In this document: piece after piece, positions 24,681-36,026 of the stretch | Numbering within the stretch: position 1 is the stretch's first letter | How the letters are laid out: each line of letters starts with the position of its first letter | Assembly (NCBI GenBank): GCA_022579005.1 | Contig: MU401532.1 | Span: forward strand, 1-64,000 | Reading direction: 5' to 3' | Source: Poronia punctata | Lineage: Eukaryota > Ascomycota > Sordariomycetes > Xylariales > Xylariaceae | DNA: 64,000 bases | Notes under the pieces: model-generated | Seen by the model: the letters and a program-made list of their open reading frames with translations, nothing else | What the model was told of the DNA's origin: nothing | The model's database searches: none | Translations under genes and position numbers: made by a program

Positions 24681-26646
24681 TCACTTTCTCCCACTCGTGA
24701 AACCAGAGGTCATGGCTCCGTAGTCATCACGGTCCCCTAAAAAGGATATAATAAAACAAGTGATGTGGTTGTGACTAGATCATATGAAGACATGCCCGGT
24801 TCCTCTACCTTGTCTGTAGTGAGAGGAAGGGTTGTAGCCTTCTTCATCTTGCTTATCTGTCCTATTCATCCCGAGCGGATTCAGATCCTCGTAATCTTCC
24901 GAATACGACCGGGAATGGGAATGGGAATGGGAATGCGCGTGCGCCGGGTCGGGATGTTGAGGATAATGTTGCGTATTCATCATCTCAAACTGTACGTTTT
25001 GCGGCGGTCGGGGCGAGGAATAGGATCGGTTATGGGGTTGGTACGACTTGTAGGGGGAAGTCTGCCCAAAGTAGTCGGGTGTTTTACGTCCAGGGGACGT
25101 CGGTGACATTGCGCTGGTCGGTGTTAGTAGGTCTTCCTTTTTGGCTTCCGAGTCGCGGTCCAACATTTCATATGATCTGGCATCATTCTTCAGATCCATC
25201 CGCGCATCTACAGACACGAACTCTTTGTTTCGCCGGCCTCCGCAAGAGCCAAACATCTCGAGCCATCCGGTCACCATGGACCATCGACCGAGGAATAAAA
25301 GCAGCCACAGGCCATTCATCTAGAAAAGAAGCAAGGGATCAGTACTCGAGACCAAAGGTGGGCGGAAAAAGCCATCCTTACCGATAGGAGAATAAGAACG
25401 GCGGTGATAGTTGGAAGACCAACTACCAAGGGGCGAGCTTCTTCCAGACAGGCCTTCTTGTCGCCCGCATGCGTAGCAATACACAGGATCCAATCTAATA
25501 CCTTGTCCTGGTTGTGTTTGATTTCCTCAACAGTGTTATCAAGGAAGACGAAGATGATAGCAAAGAAGATGACATCTGTGATGATGATCAGAACAATAGC
25601 AATGCCTCTCCACTGAAGCTGGACGACTCGTTTGACACGTCGATATGCCTGCCGAGGGCTCATGGTTCGAATGCTGTTGGCGTACGAAGCGGCACCCGAG
25701 TGCCCAGTCGTCGACGCGTTGTCAGCAAGGGACGCAAGATAGACCTTGATGCAGTACCCGAAAGTCGCAAACTGGATGATGACGGTAAGACCGGCGAATA
25801 CGAGCAGGGGAATCCAGAAGTCGGCCAAGCTGTTCTCGTGGTTGATGTGGCAGGTTTGGCCGAAGCGGAAGGAGACGCCACTAAAAACCAACAAGAGGAC
25901 GAGGCCGATAATAGGGATACCCCAGCCTAGAGCTTGTGAGAACCACATGTAGTTCCGGCCGACTACCATCTGCCAGCAGATCTGTAGATGTAGAGAGAGC
26001 GCGCGCAGGAAGATCCACATAACACCCGACCATCCGCCGAGAAGTAGGAATGCCCCCGAGGCGGCACAAAGTGAGCTCGAGTCCTGGCCATGGGGAGTAA
26101 TCTCGTTGTAGCATTGTTCTGGCTTTCCCGCCAATGGTATGATGAATCCCAGCTAAAAAGAAACCGTTAGCCACTGATGAAACCCCGTGTTTCTTTCCAT
26201 TCTCTTCCTCGTCCTCGTCCTCATCCTCCCCCTCCGCCTCCTGGAAATCCCTCGAGCACTCACATTCATGAAAACGACGGCAATTGTGAGGCATATACTG
26301 AGATAATGCCTATGCGTCCTCTCTACCGGTAGAACAAGCCATGATAACAATAAGAAGGCACAGGCCACCATGCCAGCAACGTTAATCCAGTCGGCAGATT
26401 TCGTGGCAGTATTGAAATTGTCGTCGTACACCCAATCCGTCAACGGACATGGCAAGCAACAGCTCGGGCCTGTTATTTCCGAACATAGTCGACCGGCGAT
26501 GTCTGTCATGGTTAGAAATCGGGACAGATTGACATGTCGGCGACTGACTTACACCCGCCCGATGTGGGAAAATCCGCTTCGGCGAGGAAAGGCGGCATGC
26601 ATATGTTATCGCCAAGAAGGCCGCCTGCTGTCCCGTTCGCCGCCAT
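24681..26646 (-). CDS. Frizzled/Smoothened-like seven-helix receptor
   Basis: Five exons on the minus strand: 26646-26553, 26502-26264, 26152-25382, 25319-24809 and 24736-24681, giving 556 aa. Introns are 50, 111, 62 and 72 nt, with GTAAGT, GTGAGT, GTAAGG and GTAGAG donors, and all phases fit. Seven hydrophobic helices are visible: WINVAGMVACAFLLL, HYLSICLTIAVVFMN-LGF, AFLLLGGWSGVMWIFL, ALGWGIPIIGLVLLLVFSG, WIPLLVFAGLTVIIQF, IAIVLIIITDVIFFAIIF and PTITAVLILLSMNGLWLLLF. The sequence pattern resembles the fungal Frizzled/Smoothened/cAMP-receptor-like GPCR group (from memory). The short N-terminus has several Cys but no Frizzled Cys-rich domain and no clear signal peptide. The cytoplasmic tail is phosphorylation-rich, with a His-Ser repeat encoded by a GGGAAT repeat near 24911-24936. 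The last exon is only 56 nt and ends DDYGAMTSGFTSGRK. The first exon is the least certain part. The ligand and G-protein coupling are unknown. Confidence 0.87.
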
Positions 26647-29600
26647 CTCGGAGAGGAATTCGGCCGAGTCGTGTTCAAATTTCCGCGCTTTGCTAGGCCT
26701 CTCCTCGGACCTGTTTTGTTCTCTCCGTCCGCTCGAAAGGGCGGCGGTAGTCGTGGTTAAGTCGTCGGCCGGTAAAACAAAGAATTGGCGCTAACCTAGG
26801 TAGTTAGGTCTGTACCACACTTGTCTTTCTTTCTTATCAGCTTGCTCGGAAAGACAGCGACAATAGTCAGGTTGTCCGGAAGCGGCACAAAGAAATCGGC
26901 GTGAAAGTGGCGCGGTCGATCAGGGTTGGTCGTCGGGGTTAGCGATATGCTCAGATGTGGACGACGGCTCGCGTAACTGATGCTCGGATGTTGCGCATAA
27001 ACGAGCCTCTTCTTGCACAGGACATCAAGCAAGCCCGGAGAAGTCGGCGATAGGGAGGTTGACTTGAATGGACGCACGACGTGCTCTCAGAACCGGAAGC
27101 ATATACAGCGAAAAGGAACAGTAGTAGGAGGGAGGGCCATTCTGGAGGACCACCCCCGGCATATGTACCTGGGTGCAGTAGGTAGTCCGTCGATGGCGAC
27201 CCCGATCCACCAACCCTCTTCGTCTTACGCTTTCTCGGAGACACTTGCAGCCTGTTTAGACTCTAGCGCACCCCGTAGTACCTTCTGTGCAGGGTAGTGC
27301 CGGGGCCTAAGGAGAATCGCAGATCCTCCCTCGGCTGGCATGGTGTCGTACCGTATGTTGGACATCCTGCCGAGACTGTACGAGGACTCGTCCGTTGGTG
27401 GCCAGGTAGGTAGGCGAAAAGCCCAGACCCCAGGCCCTCTAGCATGATCGCACCTCCACTCGGGGGACTAACTCTCAGTGGTGAGGTGCATGGTGGCATG
27501 CTAGGTATGTACGAGTAGAAAGGCCAGGGGGCGGAGGTTGGTGGGGCACTTGGGACAGGGTCTCTTGGCCTGTTGCCCAGTCTGCCAGTCCCCCCAGTCC
27601 CCCCAGTCCCACGCACAGAAGGGGCCGAGGAGTCGGCCAGGTTCTGGTAGGGGGGAAAAAGAGTGACGTCCTTGGAGACCGCCCGGAGACATGCTGATGG
27701 TGCGTTCCATTTGGCAGTCTAGTCTATCCTGGGGGTCGTATGTCGTAGGCACCGTTACGCAGCATCCAACAAAACGATAAAACCATCTCATTTGTCACAA
27801 CCCGTGCAGATTGTAGACCAATCAAGGACATGCAACTGCTTGTATTATACATCAAGCCTGTATAATAGCGTGTATGCTTGTATGTAGGCTGTACCTAGGT
27901 TATAGGTTGCATGTTGTGCGTTACGTGATGAGGTAGGTACTTAGGTATTAGTATAGTTATAGCACCAAGTTCCAACCAATGCGCGGAAAAGGAAGCATGG
28001 CAACGGACGGGCCCTGCTTTTGTTTGGCGTTGGAGCTTCAAACGGAAAATAATCTCTAGATACCTAGACAGTAGTACCAGGGGATGGCGCGTTGCTTTCG
28101 AGCTCGATACAAGGTTTGTTATATTGATGAACGTGCTCAGCTGAGTGAGACTGTTCCCTATAGCACTCGTACAATGTGGTCCACATCGGAAACTTGCCTG
28201 ATTTCTGCAAGCGTCTGCGCCTCGTTAAAACCAATGTGACGGGTGTGAAATCGCTGCAAGATGCTGCATGCATTCACGGAGACAAGCGGAGAAAAGGGAC
28301 GTGCTCGAGAAGCAGGTACGGCATGCAATTTACCCTGCTGGAGAGCCTGAATGCCTCGCCCGTCGCATAGACATGGAAGGGTATAAATCGTACCTACATG
28401 GCAAACGACGAGACGAAAAGAAATCCAGACTGCCACTGCCAGATAATGGTACGAGTAGATTTCAAGGTGTGGGTGGGGAATTAAACCCTAGCACCCAGAC
28501 TGCCAGATTAGTGGTGTCTCCAGTAGACAGACGGCTTAAGTCTTAACCCACTGCAAGTAAGTGGTAATGGGGCAGGATAGTATCGTCTCCGCAGACTCCG
28601 TCTACGGATGTCCTATCAAATATACACCTGTTTAGTCTATACCAAAGTATTTTGCTACCCCTGATATTAGCCAATCCCCGCGACCAATTCGTCCTCCAGT
28701 GACTTTAGCATCTAAATCTAAGCATGTACCTAACCTAGTAGGTAGCGTTCGACGGTGACAGGCCCATTTGGTGCGAGTTTGCGCGCATAGGTATTGGATC
28801 TCTTGGTAGGTATAAGTAATTATCTTGTGGATAGCATACGGTAACCTAAAGCCTATGTAGGTATTTAGATGGTTAAATTCTTATTAGATAGACGGGGAAG
28901 ACATGGGAAGAAGAGAAGAGAATTATTATTTAGTGCAATCGAGTAACCACAACATTTGCGCTACGTGTGCTCAACGCTTCAGCTATCGATGACCTACATA
29001 AAACACTACTCGTAAATGTTGTCCTACCTGGACCAAAATATACGTGTAGAAGAAAAACCCGTGCTGCAAGTCATTGTCACGGCGCACGTTCCCGGACCAC
29101 GATAGGTTAGGTGTTATGTATCTTTTCTCTCTTGAGAATTCAATGGCTGGCTCTACCGGATTATCACCTGTCGACTTTCAGTACTCGTATAAGCCTAGCT
29201 CAGGGACAAAACATCCTACCCCCGTTGGGTAATATTGATATTATATACAAGTACATGTTACAGCCTACAGGAAATAGGCACGTCTGGTAATACACCTTTT
29301 ACTAATGTAAAAATATTTCCCATCTTTAATATTATTCTGCAGGCGCCATTAATTTCATACGTGAGAAGTTAGGACAGCAGGGTCATCGCTAACGCTGTTG
29401 GCGCCGCACGGGCTTCCGGCTAAAGCTATAGCGTTACAGTCGACCATGCTGCGGTATGTGAGCCGGTCGGTACCTTGCAGGAAAACCTCGACCTGTATAT
29501 GATTACATGGTTATTTATTACCATCATACATAATAGTACAGATGATGCCTTATTACATGCATATGGCTATTATCTAGTTTCAGGCACAGGTCCCATCCAG

Positions 29601-30226
29601 ATCGCGGCTCTGGCCAAAACCCCCGAACAGGACCGAGCCCTTGTTTAGCACGCTCCAAAGATGAAACTATGTGGTGATAGATGGGGCCTCGTATCGATAT
29701 TCATACTACTATCCGGGCTACTGCGTAGTTTAAAAGCTGAAGCAAATGAAGACACATCGTAGGTACACATCCATAAACCAGATAAACCAGCCACTCGTTT
29801 TGGATTTTGTGGGTAGGACAGAGATTTGCATCTCAACCATGATCTCCCTGGTATTATTATAGTCAGATATATCGGGAAGGGGCGGGCAGGATCCACCCCA
29901 TATTGCCCGGCAAGGAATTGCGGGAAGAAGGGACGGGGTAGGCCAAAGTTTGAATGCATGTCTCAGCCCTGTTGAGTTCAACGGGTTGTCCCCAGTACTG
30001 ATGATTGTGAGATTGCATCTTTATGCGAGAGACTTTAACACTCTACTAGGAAGGAAACAATGTTGCCATGTCGTATAACTCCAACGAGGAGAACCCGGCT
30101 TCCTGGTTCATGTAGGTACCGATATCAATACATATGTACGAGTATTAGCATATGCTTGCGATAATGTCTTGTTGGATGTCGTCAGCACTTTGTCCAAAGC
30201 TCTCCGTTTTTCTTTGTGCAGCCAAC

Positions 30227-30404
30227 GGGGGGGGGGGGGGGGGGGGCAAAAAAAAAAAAAAAAATTTTTTATAAAAAAAATTTTGTTTTTTACATAAAAA
30301 TTTTTGGAAGGAGTTGGGTTGTTTGCCCGGGGCCCTGGGTAAAGAGGAANNNNNNNNNNACCTCCCCCCCGCCCCCCCCCCCCCCCCCGCCCCCCCCCCC
30401 CCCC

Positions 30405-30434
<30 letters not shown>
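30227..30434. other. Assembly gap (10 N) with homopolymer flanks
   Basis: Ten N occupy 30350-30359. To the left are 20 G (30227-30246), a run of A, then T- and A-rich homopolymers. To the right is almost pure C from 30363 to 30434 with a few G. Such long mononucleotide stacks around an N gap point to low-quality contig ends, not biology. The paired Gly-rich and Pro-rich ORFs across it are artefacts. Confidence 0.85.
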
Positions 30435-30436
<2 letters not shown>

Positions 30437-33400
30437 AAACTCATACGATAGTTGAGAGAGAAAAAAGTTTTCTATTGTACGAAAATCTTGACGATAGGCT
30501 TTCGATGTTTCGCCAGGTCCCGAGAGAAAGAGACAAATTAGGTCACCGCCACGTTCCGTGCTGTTGGTGCTGGGATGTAAAGTAATCGGCCCAGGGGTGA
30601 CACTGGACAGGACCTGTTAAATCTCACCCTTGGCGATTGCCAATTTTACTGGTCAGTTTAACCCTGTTCGCCTAACGGACTTTTCTCCCAATCAACCACA
30701 CGTGCTCTTCTCACCAACCAACGGCAGCGGCTTAACAGAGCATTTCCACAATAGCAAATCTGAAATGTCATCAGATGCGAGAGTTCGTTGGAAGATACTA
30801 CTCGTAATAAATAACACCAAAACGCTTGCTCCTCTATTCAGCCAGGCAAGGGTCGGTGTAAGGAATCACAAAGTGACAGACTAGGGGCGACGGGCGACGT
30901 ATCAACACTCGCCTTTCCATTATCATAGGATTCATAGCACGCACTTCATACTCGTACTGCTTCATTCGCCCAAAAGGCCACGTCCCGAATGATTATACTC
31001 ATCACATTCCGTCGGGCTGTAAGCGCTTGCCGTCGGCGAACATATGAAGAGATGCAAACACGGAACCTGGCTGGTTGAGGAAATACATCAAATACGCTAA
31101 AATCTTTGTTGTTCTCACCACTGTTCTTGGCGACCCATGCTCGGTGTTTTTGCAGAGGAATATTTCCGCTCCACGCCACTGATGAGGAACGACAAATCTG
31201 CTTGGTGAGCACTAAACAAAATAGTGAAGAGTCTATCTACTACTGGTAAGAGCACTGGGTCGGTCGAGGTGGGTAGGGCATCAGGCTCCTACGGTACTCG
31301 TAGTTTGTAATAATAAGGTACGTAGATAATATCCAATAGAGCTATTTTGTGACTGACCCGTTCATGACTTTCGTGCGCCTTCTAGCTCCCGTGATCGCCC
31401 GGGATCATAATCAACTATATAGCCTCACAGGGAGACGAGGCGTCTCACGATCGGAATCCAGACCCGGATGAGATGTTGGCTTCGAGGGGGGGGGGGGTTG
31501 CCGTGTCACCGGGTTACGTGGGCTATAATACCGTCCATTCTGAAGATGAAGGTCATCCCGAGCTACAAGAACCACTTGTCATACCCCAACCGGTCTTTGG
31601 AGCGGAAGGATCTCCTTGCATTAGCCTTCTAGAAACATCTAGCGATTTCCCCAACCAAGCTGCTAGTCTTCTGAGACACGGGGATTGTTGAAACGCTGAA
31701 TCGGAGCGTTTCTCAAACAATTCCGCGGCTAGACTTGATGATAAATGCTTGGTATATAAGTACGCAGAATAACTTAACCGGTAAGCCTTAAAAGAAGCTA
31801 GGCCTCAATGTGAAAACTTTCTACCCCGAGGCTCGGCGCCTTGGTCGGGTATCCTCCAGATCTCGCCGAAGTGTATATCGGACAACTGTGATATCCCCAG
31901 CCGAGCCTGACAAACCCCAAAACCTCGTGGCTAGAAGTGTAGGGCAGGTCTGTATACCTAGGTAAGGTAGGTTAGGTTTGTAGCGTTACGGACAATGCAC
32001 CCCAGGTTTTCTCCTCAGGCATCATCCGAGGCATTGGATTCACTCCTGACCAGAATTGGACAAGTAGGAGGTACCGGTATATATTGAAAATCGAGAAACG
32101 ACGAGTTTCCCTCACGTGTTCCTCTTTTGCGGGGGTTGGGTTTATAGCCCCTCATTGTCGGGAAGGAATAGCCAGTCGTGCCAGTCAGCTGGGGTGGTCC
32201 TTCTCTTGATACGACGATACTCTTCCCTACCTAGTTGAACACAAGCTAGAGACAACTAGGCTGAGATCGGACAAGTGAGCACATGCTTTTGTCTTGCGGT
32301 CGACCACAAAAGCCGAGAGCCCTGACGTTGGAACGGCGGCCATAGATGCCCTCAAGTATGGTGTTTACTCATGAGCTTTCTGTTTCGATGTGCTTTCCTA
32401 TTTCAGCTCATCTAGTGTTCTGGAACCAGAATAGCATGACCCGTTTTCAGACAGAGTTAGACTGCCCCTAACCTAGACCAAACTAATCTACATCAGAGAA
32501 TAGACAGGGCGGCAGCAACTTCATAAAATCGAGTCAAAGCATGCTTCGTTTTACTTGTAAGTTTACACCAAAACAAAACAAACGTGTGCCGTCAAATATA
32601 ACAAGCCTATTATGTTTGGCTGTCCAGGTAAAAAAACACATTGGCATCGGTTTTTACCCCCGATTCCCTTTGCAGACACTCACATGCCCATCTGCTACGA
32701 GTAGGTATAGATATAGTCTTATTCAAGAGATAGGTACATGCTGGTCTATCTTTTAGCGTCAGATGTTAGGTACCAACAAGTATATCGACAGATATTCCAT
32801 GCATGAATTCATTTTGTAGGTTAGGTACATAGGTATCTACAGACCTTGGAGTACCTACCTAGAACACATATCCACCGTCTTTCTCATCTATAACAAGGCA
32901 TTGTAAACGAGAGCACGAAAAGATCAAAGCGGAGATTACACTTCTCTAGAGCGGAACCATTTGGCCAGCCCTACGAATACGTATCGGACATGCTACCCGT
33001 TCTAGTTTGAAGGTTTTCGGAAGCAGAGGACCCAACAGTAAAGTACACTGCAGCATTGTACCGCTTATTATAGGGGTTTTGGTCAGAGAGCCCGTGTATT
33101 TTTTTGCGGGACGACAGAGGGTAATGAGACTTTGGACCCAATTCTTTTTTTTCTCTTTCCCTCTTCTAGATTCTCGCTGCTTTGCTTAAAGTGAACGTTT
33201 GGCCCGAAATAAGGTAAAGCCTTGCCCACCACGCTATTACATGGGTTGTATCAGGTATTGCATGGGTACAACATGCAGCAGAAGTTTTATCTTGCTGTTA
33301 TTACGACGTTGCGGTCTTCGCGGCTCGAGTCCGGTTACATGGTTCGTTGTAGGTAATTACTAGCAGCAGCGTTGCATTTCTACCTATTGCTTCTCACCAG

Positions 33401-33959
33401 GACAGAATGGGATGCATATGTAACTAAACCTAGTGTTTCTGCGGTAGGGTTGGTGGCCTCGCAATATAATGTCGTTTTAGGCGGTGGCGTTCAATGATTT
33501 ATGGTAAGTAGAGGGATACATACCGAGGCACCATTTAAGAAAGAACATCGTCACGTTTGTCGTCTTGTGAATGAGGGGTAGCTTGGATGATTCAATGGCA
33601 TGTCTCTTCTTTGGGTTAGTCTACCTCGTCTTTCTTCACGCGTAGATATCCTGCTGTTATTCGGTATCGAATAGGCCAATTGATCGACAACATTCACAAT
33701 AGGTAGGTATTTTGCCTTGTAGAAAGTAGGACCTGGGGCCTACTCGTAGGCAAAGCCTGCTTCCATCCAACTCCAAAGTAGCTATACAGTGTGGGTAGAC
33801 GACCGTACGGTCCAAGGTACCTGCAAAGAGAGATTGAACTCCCCGCTCAGTGGTATTGGCCCCCTCATCTCCAGGTGCTATAGCCGTACCAAAAGAATTG
33901 TTGGTATGACGGGACTGTGAGGGTCGCCCATGGCCGGCCCGATTGCAAAAACAGGATAA

Positions 33960-33992
33960 CGGCCGGGCCCCTCGAAGGGGCCGGGCCCCTCC
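33960..33992. repeat. GC-rich perfect hairpin plus direct repeat
   Basis: GGCCCCT at 33966-33972 pairs perfectly with AGGGGCC at 33976-33982 across a 3-nt loop. GGGCCCCT then recurs at 33983-33990, giving a direct repeat of the left arm. It has no T tail and no adjacent gene, so a terminator role is not supported. Confidence 0.6.
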
Positions 33993-36026
33993 CCACAGCA
34001 GAAACATGGCTCCTTGTCAAATTGATGCAAGAGAAGAAAAGAAGACAGCAAGAATAACGAGAGCCTTTTCAGGGTCTTTGGTTCGTCAAACCGTCACAGT
34101 ATTGCTACCTACACCTACAGTAGCTAAGGTTAGTATCAATCAAGTGCAAACAATGTCACCATTCGTTGTCTAGCCACTCATTCGAAATGTTTTTCCCTTC
34201 CAACGTGTCTCAGCCTCGAGGGCGTAGTCGGTCGGTCGGCATGCCCGTGCGTCGACAACCACAACCCAGACTCGGCTGTTCGTCATTGTGCCGCTCGAAT
34301 GCAATAGGAAACTGGAGGGAGCTCAGACAGGGTAGTCACTCTGCCTTGTTATCGTTTGTTGCATCGTGTAAGAAAAGCAAATGTTCGTTGTTTACTGGCA
34401 TGAAACAAGCGCATCTGCCGATAGCGAGTTGGGTGCTTGCGTTGCATCATTACCTCCCTTCTCGGACGACACTATCCAGGCCTGGCCCGTTGCCTGTCGT
34501 AATATTTAGTAAGTAGCGATGTAGTGTCTTGGATGAGAGATGCGGCATGCCATTACGATATCGATGCTGTACGTACTTGATTTACACAGCTACATACATA
34601 CTTTGCCAGCATTTGATACCGGCGACAGTATAGTGGTGCAAGAGCTGGTGTCAACAACGAAAATATGGCCTCTCCCGAGACTGTACGGAGAGCGGACCGT
34701 TACGACATATCGGAGTGCATTTCAGGACTATAGGATATGCTTGATCTTTTGCCGTTACGCGCAGTCTTCCTAAGAACATGGGATCACCTGGGCAACGTTC
34801 TAATAATCGAGATTGAAGCATCGGCGAGTTTCAAGCGGAATAGGTGTCGCCCGTGTTGACCGACCATAACGATAATGAAGCCGGTTTCACCAAACACAAT
34901 CGGATGGGTCATTCTGCCTGGCCTGCATACAAGTATCTTTTAATAGGTCTGCTATGAAACATGATGGCTAGAGGTACCATCCAGTTTGGGCAGCTGCCAT
35001 CTCTCGTGGGATTTGCTTGCTCCTAGTGACTTTCTAGGAAACGGCAACGTCACTTGGACTAGACTAGGTACCTTGGGCATGCGTTTATATGCCATGCAGC
35101 CTTGGATAATCCGTGCCATTGAATATACGGAAAGGGATTGAATTGTCTCTACGATGAGATGGCCGGATTATGTAAACTTGGAAAAAGGTTTGATCAATGA
35201 GTGTTGTAATTGTTGTTGTCATGGCAAATACACGTACCTACATGTACCCGTCAACCTGGGACCATTGATGGTAGGTACCTACATCCTACCCATGGAACCT
35301 ATAGAACCTGAGGTTAGGTCAGTAGGTACGATCTACCTAACCTCAGATTTATGCGTAATTGTATGTGCATGGAGGGAAGCTACCTACCTAACCTACTCGT
35401 ACCTACTCGTGTAAACTAACAACACGAGAGTTGCCAACCGGCCATCCATGAGATTGCTAACCGGCACCTCCCTAGTACCCCGCCGCCAGCCGCCCACACC
35501 TAGCAAACTACAAAAGTATAATGCATACAGGCGTGACAGGCAGGGCTTATACAAACATTGAACACTGTGAATGTTTCCCATTTCTCGTGATTCAGTTTTG
35601 ACAATTGTTTCGCGTAGGAAAAGCCGCGTGAAGCAAGGTCTAGACTAAGTACCTACCTGGGTTAGATCGCGTAAGGAACGTCACAGACACTGATTCAGGC
35701 TTAGTGATGTGGCTGGTGTCGAGCTGACCACGGGCAATCGGGCTCCATCGATACCGATCTCATCTCCTATCAAAAGTTCTAAATGAATAAAATGAATCCC
35801 TTGGTATGACAGAGCACGAACCAGACTACGTACGAGGTCAATCCAAGAAATCTAGTTCTAACGCGCGAGCCCACGCCAGCGCCATTCCCCGCGAGATCTT
35901 CACATCCCCATAATTGAAATTTACTCGTACGATAGGTACTAAGTAGTTGGCCCGATTCTTCATAGAGCACGTGGAGCATTCAGGTCATATCCAGCCTAGC
36001 TCTCTCTACTACTTTCTTTTTTTAGC

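Larger units (their letters stand above)
26647..36026. other. 9.4-kb gene-free region with an assembly gap
   Basis: No ORF here exceeds about 120 codons or resembles a known family. About thirteen TACGAGTA/TACTCGTA words occur (27510, 28450, 29007, 29182, 30137, 30799, 30949, 31295, 32696, 33741, 35394 and 35932 among them), together with many TAGGTA/TACCTA words. An assembly gap with homopolymer flanks lies at 30227-30434. Composition is near 48% GC, with no RIP block. The last few hundred bases should contain the promoter of the HET gene. Confidence 0.5.

Noticed and set aside
27263..27616. 117-codon minus-strand ORF
   Set aside because: It is Gly/Pro-rich with no family resemblance, and overlapping ORFs on other frames are of similar length.
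30145..30455. Gly-rich and Pro-rich ORFs across the assembly gap
   Set aside because: They are translations of homopolymer runs next to N bases and are almost certainly artefacts.
34166..34516. 116-codon plus-strand ORF
   Set aside because: It has no recognisable motif, no splice partner and no codon pattern like the neighbouring genes.
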